The notes under the pieces were generated by a model. It made no database searches, was not told where the DNA came from, and saw only the letters and a list, made by a program, of their open reading frames with translations. A stretch of DNA of 64,000 bases from Paragordius varius (Eukaryota > Nematomorpha), in contig OZ176052.1 of the NCBI GenBank assembly GCA_964247055.1, positions 11,098,001 to 11,162,000 on the forward strand. Direction: 5' to 3'. The position numbers and the translations under genes are program-made. This document shows, in pieces, positions 12,001 through 24,700 of the stretch (its first letter is position 1; the number at the start of each line of letters is the position of its first letter).

Positions 12001-14082
12001 CAGTACTTCAAAATCGTTAGTGGGTACATCATCGGCCCCCAAAAAAATCGATGAAAACCGTCAAAAGGCTGTGATATCTGATTTTGAAAATTTATGTAAA
12101 CAAGCCTATCTTACGGAAGGAGAATCGTCTCAAGACAAATCATTGGGAGACAAGAATATTGATCTCATGCTATTAGGCAAGCGCCTTATACAAGACAGTA
12201 AAGAAGCCTTAACTAATGAAGCAAAAGACTTTGATCGAGTTAAAACTTTAAATGGACAATTGTTAATGTTATCACCACAATTAACGGCTTTAAAAGGTAT
12301 CTCTAAATACGTCTTAAAGATCTTGGAAAGATATTACAATTAAAACTTAGAAATATGATTTTTTGAGTAAATGTTAAGTTTTATTTTTATTAAGGGCAAA
12401 ACGCTTACACAAAATTGGTTTATATTTTTTTATGATAATAATCTACGCAATTCATTAATTGTTTGTTTTATTTATTTTTGGCAGAACCTAGAGATTTGTG
12501 TACTTTTATCCCGGACGATTTAGATGATAACAAAAAAACTCAATACATCAACCTACAAAAAGAGTATAAAAATACCTTAAACGATGCCCAAAACTCCCTT
12601 AATCAACTCATTCCCCTAAAAAATAATTTGCAATCATTGATTGATTTATTGAATCACCCAGATTTGTTTCAACATCGCTTTAACTTTCATATACCAAAAG
12701 ATTCACATGCACTTACGCAACAACTCAACAAGTAATTAATTATTGAAAAAAAATATTACAATCTGGTTTACTTTTATGGTGTCAAAATATCATTTTTTTA
12801 TATATATTATCAATACTATCTTAGAAATTTCAAATCCATCCTAAAAGCCATAAACCAACGCATTAAAGATTATAAGAGTTTGGGAATAACGGACATTCAA
12901 CCAGAAAGTGACTTCACTCCCGAGTCACCCCCTTCAACGCCCGTTGATGAAGAGGTAATTTCGAAATCTAATTTATATTTGTTCAAATATTTTATCACTC
13001 AATATTTTGTTTTTTATATATAATAAGAAATTTATACCTTTGTTATAACCTTTCTTGATTTTTTAGATGCATAAACATTTTGGAAACATTATTAAATAAT
13101 TTTGAAATAATACCGTTTTTTACATTTGATAATATTTTTTTTTATTTTGGGGCGTTTTAAGGGAGGTCAAACTGATAGTCTTGTGCACAAAATTATTGAT
13201 TTGAAAAACAAGATTTTATCCTCTTCCGTTACCAAACATGTGCCCTTTTCGTCGCCCCCAAAATCGTTGAATGAGTTTGATAATGATATAAATCAACTTA
13301 ATCTTAAGGAAATTGATGTAATATATGTTAGTTATAACTCATAAATATGTAACAACCAAATTTCATAATCACTTATTACAAAATGTTTTAATTGTTTTAG
13401 GAGGATATCTCAAAATTTCATAATAAATCCCCTTACCCCATCATGAAAACGTACATTGACAAATTTGGCAATTTGGTCGGTGAAGAAAAGCAACAATTAA
13501 CAGAAGCTTTAAGCCATTTGATACCAAATTCCGGATTTAATCCAATTAATTCATTGAAGGTATACCACAGAATTTATGAAAACTTTAATTTATTATGTAT
13601 ATAGTTTGTATATTCATATTCAGATGAAAAAATATTATAACTATCTAGGCATATTTTATTAACATCGTTTAAGAGTATAATATAGTTATTGCAATATATA
13701 ATATAAATTACGATAATTGTTCTTTTTTACCCAAACTTAAAAAACCTTTAATGCCTTTAAAACAATATATATATATATAATACTTTACGCACAGGGCTTA
13801 GTCGACAATTACTATGGTACTTCATCGACACTAGATGCACATTCTCCTGACAATTTGGATTTTGCTGGAATACAAGCAGAACGTTCACGTGCAAGACGAG
13901 ATCGATACAGGAAATTGTTTTGGCGTTCGCTTCCTTTACAAGTTTTACTCGTTTCGTTGGTTGGTTTTGCTTGTCTCTTACCTATGACAAGTCATAATCG
14001 TTATGATTGTTTGCATCAAAACACTTTTTTGGCCTCTATGAACCCTAGTCTATACTATCCTCATGGACCTCCTCCCCTATAA
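1..14082 (+). CDS. Nesprin/Msp300/ANC-1-type KASH protein, 3' part (5' end outside window)
   Basis: Outer-nuclear-membrane LINC-complex protein that links the cytoskeleton to SUN proteins in the perinuclear space. The reading frame is open to the left edge, so the start lies upstream. Inferred exons: <1-7094, 7534-8193, 8279-8626, 8713-8874, 8947-9108, 9185-9613, 9712-9839, 10014-11004, 11072-11215, 11429-11773, 11978-12296, 12485-12731, 12825-12954, 13162-13317, 13401-13559, 13795-14082. All are GT..AG and phase-compatible, giving about 3,919 residues in the window. The first exon is a 7-kb repeat-rich Asn/His/Lys/Asp-rich block without globular look. Later exons are helical, heptad-rich and spectrin-like. 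The last exon has an R/K-rich flank, one hydrophobic segment (LPLQVLLVSLVGFACLLP) and a luminal tail ending GPPPL: a textbook KASH domain. The 8874 donor is the weakest boundary. No Klarsicht- or KASH5-specific features were seen, so nesprin/Msp300/ANC-1 type is the best call. Confidence 0.9.
1428..4053 (+). repeat. Seven dispersed protein modules (x)DYLDYTDxxPxFxDKFGN in the giant nesprin exon
   Basis: Modules of about 30 residues lie near 1428-1499 (degenerate), 2439-2522, 2945-3039, 3177-3268, 3462-3552, 3673-3762 and 3965-4053. Each starts PE(Y/F)(F/Y)(K/R)E(I/V)-like, then an acidic DDYLDYTD core, then P-x-F and DKFGN. The second and third share the variant DIEIPVEIDYLDYT. Spacers between modules are unrelated low-complexity sequence. 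A related DKFGN echo (YIDKFGNLVGEE) occurs in the exon at 13401-13559. Function unknown; conservation of the module against diverged spacers suggests a short binding motif used in multiple copies. Confidence 0.85.
1560..2700 (+). repeat. Three (A)KNxAxTxxAxTP hydrophobic helix modules in nesprin
   Basis: Near 1560-1660, 2000-2115 and 2572-2695 the protein reads, in turn, MSQMAKNFANTIAIGTPVF, MNQIAKNIAQTAIAATPIL and LGQLAKNIAGTIVAATPAL. The second and third are preceded by (F/I)LVHGEP(V/I)S. These are the most apolar segments of an otherwise polar, low-complexity exon and look like amphipathic or membrane-touching helices of about 20 residues. Not recognised as a known domain. Confidence 0.75.
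3798..4352 (+). repeat. Four identical 12-mers aaggggaggcct coding KGRP, in frame
   Basis: Identical copies lie at 3798-3809, 4083-4094, 4188-4199 and 4341-4352, at spacings of 285, 105 and 153 nt, all multiples of three. Each reads (K)GRP in the nesprin frame. The surrounding sequence is not obviously duplicated. A G-rich 12-mer kept unchanged at the DNA level stands out against the A+T-rich background. Confidence 0.85.
5092..6086 (+). repeat. In-frame tandem duplication of about 157 residues in nesprin
   Basis: Two copies (about 5092-5563 and 5610-6086) share long identical blocks: SKPQN, QYPIP.QSPLEAL, VHVPDALT.EEFETDGL, FTEHNDRVKPSAQHHHRAAEK, EASLPSGPL, NDIKIG, HTNKHVDRND. DNA identity is high over the central part, so the duplication is much younger than the other repeats in this exon. 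It is separated by about 46 bp of unrelated sequence and keeps the frame. Confidence 0.9.
13795..14082 (+). other. KASH-domain exon of the nesprin gene
   Basis: This last exon codes GLVDNYYG..., then a basic stretch (SRARRDRYRKLFWRS), a single membrane span of about 20 residues, and a luminal tail of about 30 residues ending PHGPPPL. In the KASH family the final PPPT-type motif inserts into the SUN-domain pocket. A cysteine 23 residues before the last residue forms a disulfide with SUN in vertebrate nesprins. Here the Cys of the YDC motif sits at exactly that spacing. The terminal residue is Leu rather than the usual Thr. Confidence 0.95.
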
Positions 14083-16097
14083 ATAGGTGTTTACATAAAT
14101 AATCCATATATATATGTATATACTTATACCAAAATCGTGAAAAATCTTGAAAAAAAAATCAATATCTATACATCATACATAAGAAAAATGTGATCAAATC
14201 ATACAAAAATATATATATTTAAACATTGTGTCATATACATTATATTATTTTTGGGTGTTATATATTATACATACTCAAAAAATTATCCATATACTTGGAA
14301 TTATTTTTAATTCCTTTATATTGTACATTAGGTCAAATATTTTAAAGTACGTATTTGACAGTGTACTCATGTCGATACAATATATATTTATGAAAATGCA
14401 CCATTATATGCGATAAAAATGTCAAATAATCTTATTCAAAAATTTATTATATCCCATTGAACCGCAATCAACCTGTGAAATTTATTAATTTACTTATAAT
14501 TATGATAACACTGGTATCTAAAATTATATCTTACTATATTTTATTAATGTGTAGTGCTTAGCATAGAAATTTAGACTAAAACAGCCAAACATATAATTAT
14601 TATTGTATAGTGATTAGTTTTAATCAATAAATTATTTGTTCTAACATTATTAGATAAAATAATTTTGTTAGAAGCTTTAGAATCACGAACTGACATCCAA
14701 AAAGATACATAGATATTCAATTTAAGGTTAAAATAATCATAAAAAATTACATCTTCATTAACTTTTTTGGTTTGAAATATCATAATTTATAATTATGTCC
14801 GGGGGTCGTGCTTATCTCTTTTGTGATAAAAGTCCGCATATAAATAAATGAGATTATATTAAACGTAATAATTAAGGAATAAAAATGTATAAATAAGTTT
14901 TATGGATTTATATATCATTATATTTTATTTTATTATGGGATAAAAAATTAATGTTAATGGAGCTATCTTGGCGTCTTAATATACTGGAGTCAAACTATTA
15001 CATTGTAATGTAATTTATATATGTGACCACAGTAAATTGTAATATTCTTTAAACATCTTTATCATTTAGCAAGATAAAACCAAAATATTTTTGTACATTC
15101 TATACCATTTTTCTCTATTTAGCCATTAGAAAGACCCTTATATAAGAATTTTAAAAAACCTCGATCTGTTCAAGAATTATATAGATTCTGTATTAGTCAT
15201 TGTTAATTTATTTTGGCCATATAAATCAACATGCTCCTATTTGGTGTCTTTGTTTTTTTAAGAATTGTCCTCAATATTTCTACTAAATTTTATCGATTTT
15301 AGTCATCTCTTCTAGTTTAAGCATAACGAATAAATTTGATGTAATTGAATCGCTGTTTTATTACACACTAATATTTATCATCAAATTAAATCGTATTATA
15401 CTTGGTATGATATTTAATTTGAAAATTTCTTAATTATTTGAATAAAAAAATATTCGGAGAATACAACATATTCTCTATTCTACTTTATTTATTTTGTTGC
15501 TAGTTTGTGGGCATTAATCAATAATAAATTTTCCTAAATGGTGTTTACTCCATTTATAGAAACAAAAAAATTCAGACAAATCAAATACTATTAAAAAAAT
15601 ATGGTAAACTTATGGTTGTTTCACATGACAAAGCACAAAAACTTGTGGGAAAAACTTGCAAATTCCAGTTTTAAAAGAGGTCAGAAAGGGGGTCCGCAGA
15701 TAAAAATTTACTGCATTTTGAAGCGATTTAAAATTTGACCATTAAATTTAATACACTAAACTTGGTATAATTAATTAAATTTATTAATTATTTGCTTGTA
15801 AGATTTAAATCCAAATTTAGTTACTCATATAGAAAAGATTTTATCTTACCCAAAATTATTCTAATCAATCCTAATTAGACAAATTTTAGGATTTACTTTC
15901 TTAAAATTACGAAAGTTAACCAAAATGACTTACAAATTCAGCGTATAGCCATTAATATCGAGTCTCTAATTTATAGTTTATGTTTTCAAAAAAATGATTC
16001 AAACCCAAAATAACTGGTTTGAAAATTCCGATTTGTGGCAAATATATTTTGCTTAGTAGTCAAAAAATATTGAAAAGCTATTTTTTGCATCAATATA
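14083..16097. other. Intergenic, A+T-rich, no gene seen
   Basis: Follows the nesprin stop codon. Long A+T-rich stretch with stops in all frames and no recognisable protein, RNA gene or repeat structure. The nesprin 3' UTR must lie in its first part; an AATAAA occurs near 14,624, but the cleavage site cannot be fixed from sequence alone. Confidence 0.6.
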
Positions 16098-17106
16098 CCA
16101 GGTGTAATCATAGGTTTTTACCAGTTTTTTGGTAAAACTAAGTATAATTTTGAAAAAAATTAATATTTTTTTTATTAAAAATATTTTTCATCTCTCAGGT
16201 GTATATGAGTGTCGTGACAGAAAATTCATTGTCTTTTGCGACAAACCCTTCGTTAAACCATTTTCCAATGTCTTCGATATTATGAATTGCTCTGCAAGAA
16301 TACGCCCCAATGATGCGAGATGTATTAGTCAGATGGCGCTAGGTCTAGAGAGTTCAGCGGGTGCATATGAATTTCCCATCGAAAAGTCTTCCATAGCTCA
16401 TTTCGGTCGTTTTTCGATTAATGCGCGGTCAAAATTAATCATTTTTTGGTGATATAATTGTGCATTATCGGAGAGGTCAAAAATTCATAATGCACAATAC
16501 CGCTCTGGTCCCCCAAAGCTCGACCGGATTGGCCAAGTGATAGCCATGATTTTTCCGCTTTAATACAAAATAAAGTTAATTCTTATCACCCGTCCCAATT
16601 CGGCAAGATTTCACAAGTCTGCAATGATTTGTCGTTCATTAAAATTGCATCGGAACTTGCGGAGTTTAGTGGATGTCTACAGATTGATTTTGTGATACAT
16701 ATGATGATTCTTAATTGTGGTTAAGTTTAAGTTGGGTCATCATCCAATAATTGTGCTTTACGTCTAAATCGCGTGTTCTTCACATTCAAATCACAACTTT
16801 TAAATATTCGAGACCATGTTTTAAATGTTTAAATAGATGAAGCATGTTCATCATATGTTTTTGCAGGCAAACGATGACTTTAAACAACCATTTTCTGGTT
16901 TAATAAGAAAAGCACTGCTTACCGCAAATGTTCTTTTTCATGCACAAAATTCAACATACTGAATTAAAACGCTATCTTTTGACGCACTTAGTGTGTGTGC
17001 TTGTAGTGTCAGATGAACAAAATGGGGTAGGTATCAAATTAATTCTGCGCACTTTTCGATGACAACTTCCCTTGGTTTTACAGTAAAAACTTAAAACTAT
17101 ACCTGG
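16098..17106 (-). mobile_element. Decayed mariner (Tc1/mariner) element, copy 1
   Basis: The termini are inverted repeats: left ccaggtgtaatcataggttt, right (reverse complement) ccaggtatagttttaagttt. The left end is preceded by the TA target dinucleotide; the right side now reads CA. The interior aligns base by base, in blocks, with the relic at 62,599-63,698, including the blocks beginning aaattcattgtctttt and aagaaaagca. The transposase would read on the minus strand and is broken by many stops. The CCAGGTGTA terminus resembles Mos1-type (mauritiana) mariners. Length of about 1.0 kb is slightly short of the usual 1.3 kb. Inactive. Confidence 0.8.
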
Positions 17107-17181
17107 CAATGTTAAATTAATCATATCAAACATATTATTGGACAATTTGGTATGCACTTCCTGGACAACGTATAACTGTTT

Positions 17182-17711
17182 AACACTACATGACCTTTTG
17201 AGGTACTTTTTTACCGGGCTATCTAAAATTTGAATAATTTAAATATTTTTAGCATTGGGCTAATTTTAAAAATATGCTTTCTATAGCCATTTAGGCGCAT
17301 GATAAAAGTTTTTTTTAAAATAATAAAATTGTAAAAAATCCTCATCCCAAACTTTTGGCCTGCTATTTTATTCTTAATATTTTAATATGAATACAACAAG
17401 TAAATAAATGTATATTATGGTTAAATAAAAATAATTAAGTTTGAAGCTTTATTACAGTTTACCCGCAAGATTTTGATTATGATTAAATATGCTGTTCATT
17501 TTTAATCGTGTTTTTGAGCTATCTCAATTTTGAACTGGAAGTTAAATATAAGAATTATAAGTATTTTATCTTAAACTGGAAAAAGGTTTGATAATTAAAT
17601 TTTAACCAAAACAACTATCAAAACAGTATTTTGTTAACTACCTTAAGCTTTGGGATAAAAAAAATACCCCAAAATGTCATAGCGAACAAAAATAAAATGT
17701 TATGAAATGTT
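17182..17711. mobile_element. Short non-autonomous element, AACACTTC-terminus family, copy 1
   Basis: Starts AACACTACATGACCTTTTGA and ends with the near-complementary ...taccccaaaatgtcat...GAAATGTT. About 530 bp, no coding capacity. It shares the internal order (ttttagcattggg, aaaaatatgctt, caaactttt.gccgcca-like, ccaaaa.acttgata) with copies at 19,564, 39,272 and 57,356. Copy 1 lies only 75 bp from the mariner end. Family origin undetermined. Confidence 0.7.
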
Positions 17712-18709
17712 AAAAATAAATCTTTAATAAATTTTGATTAAATATTATATAGATTTAATATAGATATATTTTTAATTATAAGTTTTTATTAACATTGTAC
17801 ATGTGGAGTTATGCTAATTAGCTCATTCTCGCTATTACTAAACATATTCGTTTTTTATATAAAACTATTTTATGTATTTTTATTTGCATATAAATTAATT
17901 TTATATAAAAATTGGAAAACAGTTACCAAAATCTTTAGATATGTGTGTGTGGTTCTGATTTTCCATTTCGCTTTATAAATCCAATTCTATAAATTAAAAA
18001 TCTTATTTCCAAAAAAATTGTGTATTGGGATTACAAAAACAACATATGTTGTGTGTCCCTTCGTTATGTGTAAATAAAGATATAAACAGAAATTATATTT
18101 CTATTTAAATATTTTTTTACAATACATTTTCGATAAATAGCTGGAATCGTAATGAAAAAAAAACCTATAAGCTAGAAATACCATTGAATATAATTTATGT
18201 GTTTTTTGACCATTTTACACATTTTGCCTTTCTTTTTTGATTCTCTTTCCATTACATTTTTTTGACTACAACCAAAAATCATTTTGTGTATAAAATTTCC
18301 ATCTAATTAACAGTATATTTTTTTACTTTTTCTAATTTGCGAGGTGAAAAAACAAAAAACTTTCTCTAAAATATATGATATTGATGTTTTATTATTTGGA
18401 CACATCTTTTTTTATCCCATCTACCTAAAATAAAATACAAAAATAAGTAAAAATATAATTTACACATTTATATTTATGCGTTAATAACGTAAATAAATGG
18501 ATAGATGAACACATAACACATATATCTTATTCTGTGTTGTGATAATTCGTGAAAATTTATAACTACTATACCAACCACATTTTATCCACAAAGATCTATC
18601 TTTTAAAATGCCATACAAAATTTAATAATGCTTCAATTATAATTTCATTACTCCAAATACTCATAATATAAAGGTTATCAAAATAGTCAATTGATTTGAG
18701 GATTATAAA
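17712..18709. other. Intergenic/upstream region of RECK
   Basis: A+T-rich sequence with no recognisable gene. The RECK promoter and 5' UTR should lie in the last few hundred bases before the ATG at 18,710, but no convincing core promoter motif can be singled out in this composition. Confidence 0.5.
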
Positions 18710-21700
18710 ATGCGCTTAATTCAGCTATTTGCAAATATATTTTCCCTTTTTTGGATATACCTGATTTTATTAGCAAATTTTTATCATTCCTTAAGCATCC
18801 GATGTAAGCTTTAATTTAGTTTATTTTGTATGCGTTAATCCAAATACTTTTAAATTAATTTTTGAACTAAAATAGTAATCAAAAATGAAAATTTAAATTT
18901 ATTAGCAAACCTTATAACTTAAAGTTCAAGTTTGCAATCATAAATCATGTACATAATAAAACTATTTAAATTTTGTTTATTATTGGGTACTTTTTTTAAA
19001 TAAAGTTCATTTTGATAATAAATTTTGTTATTGACTTCCACAGATCCCAAATGTTGCCACTTGTTGATAGGAAATCCAACGTGTCAAAAAGCATGTGAAC
19101 AGGTATTTTTATCGTTATTTTTTATTTTAAAATGTTTAAACATTATGTTCTTGGGTAAAAATTAAGTAAGTTGATTACCCAAATAATGTTAGAGTTAAAT
19201 AGGAATATAGGGAATTAGACTTTAAAAATCATGCAAAATCATATAAAAATGATTTGACCGCAAAGAAGGAAATTCAAAATACTTTAAATCGGTGCGTTTT
19301 CGGATGAAAATGACTTGTGTAAAATATTTAGTATATAAAAAATACGGCGAAATCCACTTTTTCGATTTTTAAATAAGGTATTAGTTTTTAAATATAATCG
19401 CTGTAGGTTGATTGTACACTCCCATAAACCTTTTAGATTGTGGTTTTGATGAGTCAAACACGATAATAAAAAACATTTGATTAATTTTTTAAATGATCTG
19501 TGGGGCAATAATTATTTTTTAAATTTACTCAATTCCATTTAAATAGTTTTTAGTAACTCAATTAACACTCCATTACCTTTTGGGGTAGTTTTATATCCGA
19601 GAGGGATTTGAAATTCTCATATCCAAAGTATTAAAGATATTAAAACGAATTTAAAAATATGCTTCCTTTAGCCTTTTAGGCTTATCATACAAAGAAACTT
19701 TGTTTAAAAAATAAATTGTAAAAAATTCCTCATCTCAAACTTTTTTGCCGCCATTTTTATCTACAAATTTGTTTAAATTGCTATTGCAACAGGCATAAAT
19801 GTATATGATGGTTAGAAAATGTAAATAATAAAAAAGATTTCAGGCTACTTTTACCATCAAAAACTTGATATATTTTGATTTCGATATCAGTGTTTTAATC
19901 GTGTGTTTTGTCCCAATTTTAGCCTTTACAAGTCACAATATTAAAATTTATCTAATACATGAGAACAATGTTTGATAATTATATTTCAACTAAAATAACT
20001 TCCAACAATGTAGTTTATTAACGAAATTGAGCTTTGGGATATTAAAATACCCCAAAAGGTAAACTAGGACAAAAAAGTGAAAAGGCGAGGAAGTGTTAAA
20101 AATATTTTTTTTATTCTGTTGCAAAAAGTTTATTATGCGGATGATAAGCCAGGTATATTTTCCCACAATCGGCGTCACTAAGAAGGGAAGCGATTTCACT
20201 GTTATTATAGCTGTAAATATCCCGATATTCTGGTAAAAAGTGAGATGAATAGGTTTTATTAGGAATTTTCGATATAAAATTTTATTTAGCTATATAGTTA
20301 ATGTATAGATTAATCATAGTTTAAAATACTTTTGTTCAGAGTCCTGGGGGTAGTTAATATCTTAATTAATTTCTTCTTTTAAAAAATTATACAAAAGCAT
20401 TTCTTGTTAAGCTTAGTTTCAATAAATTAAATAAAAAATAGAAGATATTTTGAAGTAATCGCCATACACTCATAACTTTGAGATATTTGGTATTTAAATT
20501 TATCACTCAAAACTAAATTTCCATTAAATAGCTAATTTGTAAAGAGTGTAATTGTTTTTATTACAACCTAATCAATTAGAATTGATTTTTACAATTTTTA
20601 AATAAATCCAATGTATCGAAAATTGCTATTTATGTTAAACAATTTTTAATTACGGAAAAGAAACTAATATTAAATCTAACAATATGATAGGTTAAGATCA
20701 TTTGAAATAAAAATTCAATGAATTTTCTATATGTTAGGATTATAAAATACTGAAGGAAATGGTCTCAATTTAAATTTATCCTTCTATCCTAATAAAAATT
20801 ATATAAATATGCCAAAATATCTAAATAAATTATTTTGAAAAAAAAAGTTCCATGTCAAACTACTTCGACGCCATTTTTATTTAACAAAATTTTTGAAAAA
20901 TATCGTCTTCATTTAATTTTAAGGGTAAAACTAAAGCTAAGTTTTATTAAAATTAAATTAAACATTGGAAATAGAAAAAGGCTTTATTTTGTATTATTTT
21001 TTAATTTTACGTTGACGAAATTTTTACCTTTCGTTTTAGCTTAAAATAAATAATATCAAGTATATTTGAATAATTTCATATATTTCGGTTTATTAATGTT
21101 ATATAAGTGCAAAATTTTGCCATGGCTTCAATTCCTTCCATATTTTATAAAGAATTTTATTTTAAACAGGCCTGGGGTATCCAACTACCCCAATTTGAAT
21201 CGAAGGACCGAAATGATTGTGTTGTATCCATAAGGAATCTTAAAATTATGTATAACCATAACATTAGATGGGTTAACATTTTTCTTGAAAAACAGATAAG
21301 TGTCATTCATACATATAAAATAATCCTAAGCCAGCCCTTGTCAATAATCCTATTTAGTGTCTATCTCTGTTGCAGTTTTTCTCGTAGTTTTTAAGATAAT
21401 CTTTTTTTCAAAATGTCTGAATAGTATGAATTGACGACTTGGAAATCTTATCCTTCTCTTTATATATATAAATATATATAATGAACTTTTAAAACAAAAT
21501 TGTTCTCAATATATATTCTATGAGACTGACAGCCAATAGCATAAGTAAGTACACACTATACATAATAATGAACAAACAGCCAACTAGTAATAATTTGAAC
21601 CCCCCCAAAAAAATATGACAACCTATTATTTACTTCTAATCCGTCATCTCTCCTCAATATATATCTGTAAAAAAATTTTATCACATTTTTACTTAGAAAG

Positions 21701-24700
21701 AAAAGAAATATTTTCCCCATAATTTATGAGAGTCTGGGGAAGTTTTGCTGTTTACATAACTAATTGGATACCATTGACTTTTATACCACAAACTTATCTC
21801 TAAACAATCACATACACTCACCTTATGAATATTTATGAAAAACAGCAGCAAATATCATTTTAAAAATGAGATTTTTTGGACAGATAGATAGATAAATGGT
21901 CAGAAGAGTTTACATTAAAACTAATTCAATTATATACTGACATGAATGAGCCAAATTGTAACCAGTAAAAAGATTAATACCATCGAATTTATAAATTAAT
22001 TTATGCACAATTATTTATTATATTAGGTAACCTTATCACTTTCAGTTGAAACTCGGTACCAAAAATTGAGCAATGTTCATGCCTTATGTCCGGATAATAA
22101 GGTTTAACCACTTTTTGCTGTTTTATAAAATTTAAATAGTTTATTTCGATTTAATTAGTTAATCATTATTTTTAGGTGTTTTGGACGTGTATGAATACCA
22201 TCATTAATGGTAAGTGTTTATACTAAATGTTTATGATTAATTTATGAGTAATTGTTTAATTTTAAAAGTGTAAAAAATTAAACTCAACTCATACTTTTTA
22301 GTACTCATAACTATGCGGTTTAAAAACTTAGGATGTTGACGTTAACTTTGAGAATCGAAATATAAATTAATTTTCATGTTAAGTTTCTAAAAATAAAATG
22401 TAAATGCTAAGAATTAGTCTGTACTTTAGGGATATCAGTGTTTCATTAATGGTTAAGATAATATTTTCAGGCAGCTAATTTAATTACCCTCTAAACAAAA
22501 AATTTATGTGTATTTATGCAAACGTTAAAGAATCCTTAAATATTATATATATAAGTAAATTATCATATAGTTCCTTATTGTTGGCAAAAAATATCTTTTT
22601 CTAAAAATGATTATAGGTTCCTATGTCCACGTGTTTATTAAATATTTGTTTAAACACATCAAGAAAACAGTTTTAAAGAGTTTTTATAAGTCAATCATAA
22701 ACTTTTTATTGTGTTGTGGCTTATCATCCATGCATATTAAATTAATTAATTAACCAAATTAATTAATTTTATGACCTATAAAATATTATATTTTTATGAA
22801 TATTAATAAGTTATATTTAACCACAAGTTTAACTATAAATAAAATTATAAAAAACTTTTTTACCAACAATAATATGATAATATATATAAAAACAATTAAT
22901 CGATCCTATAAATGATTAATGGTTGTTTTTCAATATAATTACAAAATTGGAAATTTGCAAACGTTTCAGATTACTCAAATAATTTCGATAATTTTTGGGT
23001 TTTAACGCCACAAATGAATAGTAAGCGGAAAAAAACATATTATTTATATATAAACTTTTAGCTCATTTTAATTTTAAGTTCTAAATAGAGGTTTTCAATG
23101 ATTCAAAAGAACAAAATTTTAGCAAACTAAAAAAATTACATCTTAAATTCTTATATTATCATAAATATATGACAACTTTAGTTTAAGTCCATATTTTTAA
23201 AATTTGAATCATAAAAAATCAACTAACGGCGCATTTCGTTTTTTTTTCGTACAAGACGATTAACCACATATTTTTCAGATTAGTAAAACGAGAGACCACA
23301 GATAGAATATTTATGCTAATTGGTCCTTTTTAATGTCATAATCAGTTTTTTAGGAATCCGGAACAGAGTTAAGTGATTATTAAGACGCTGTATGGTTTTG
23401 GTTCTTTAAGGCCATCAAATATCATACGGAGCTTAAATTATACTTTATAATAAAAAAATTATATTCCGTTTATAATATAAATTTCGCCAACACTGGAATA
23501 GTTTTAGTAAAAAATACCATATTTGTTGATAAAGGTTTGTGCTATCATTTCCTTTTACAATTATTTCAAATCAGTCCATTTATAGATATTTAATTTTTAC
23601 AGGCTTTTGTTTCACCTAAATTCCATAAATATTTATAGTTACAATCTATAATAATATTATTAATCTATATACATGCTTGATTTTATTGGTTTTTCATTTA
23701 ACATCATATAACGTTTGTTTTCTACATTTTTAGCAACAAATCAAGCATACGGTTGGTTAGGATGGCCATGCTGTAATTTAGCCATAAATCAAAATTGCTT
23801 TCTTAGTTGTGTTACGGTACAACAAACATTTATTTTGCTTTAAATTACTTTTAATGCATTCATATGCAAAACTTTTTCTAAATCTTAATTGAAAAATAAT
23901 TTTTTTAAATTAAGAGTTTCTTGCTTTCCCTAGATTAAATTTTTAATTTAACATAGTCTACAAGCAAATCCCTGGTATCCAAAAATTGCAGGCCCAGTGA
24001 TGAGATTACATTTTACCAATGTTTGAAAAAACAAGAAGGTACGAATGCGAATAACTCCTTTTTCACACCAAAAAATATTTTTTTATAGTTTTATAATAAT
24101 ATTATTTAAGAGGGAGATTAGTTAGTATACTAAGTAATTTAATGAATTATCAGAATTTGTTTGACAAGTTTGTCATTTACAAAAAAATTACTGTTTATAT
24201 ATTTCATTAAAAAAACGAGTAAGCCATATTACGCTTTACTGTTATAAATTTATGATGTTTAGAGGGTGAAATTTGTTGCAGTAATGCAGCGAATGAGGAA
24301 TGTCGCCATGCGTGTTGGAGAATATTCAAGAAGGAATCAAGCCCTACGGCCGATGATAATTTGTTTGTCCAACGCAAATGTGGTCAAAGCAATAAACATG
24401 TCCTTCGATGCATTCAGAATTACACGAAAACAACCCCGGCAAGAAATCCGGCAGAAAGTCATTTTTACATATCTGTTTCCAAATTATTTTATTTTGTTTA
24501 CTATTTGTTTATTTATAAAAAATGCACATATACTACAGTATGATTAAAAACACATTGCTAGAAAGTTATTAATATTGCCAAATAGTAAATACAACAAAGG
24601 GCAGTGTTATTGGCTTATAGTTATTTTTTTCACTTTTTTACTATCATTAGCCAATAATATTGCCCCCTTTGTTGTATTTACTATTTGGCAATAATTAATA

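Noticed and set aside
16129-16452. 107-codon plus-strand open frame
   Set aside because: Antisense to the mariner relic; no protein similarity of its own.
21107-21394. 95-codon open frame starting in the 20.7-kb element
   Set aside because: Half of it is the terminal repeat of a non-coding mobile family, and it is not open in the 51-kb copy.
24266-24547. 93-codon frame overlapping a RECK exon
   Set aside because: The cysteine-knot protein is in another frame of the same DNA (CCSNAANEECRHAC); this frame is a shadow.
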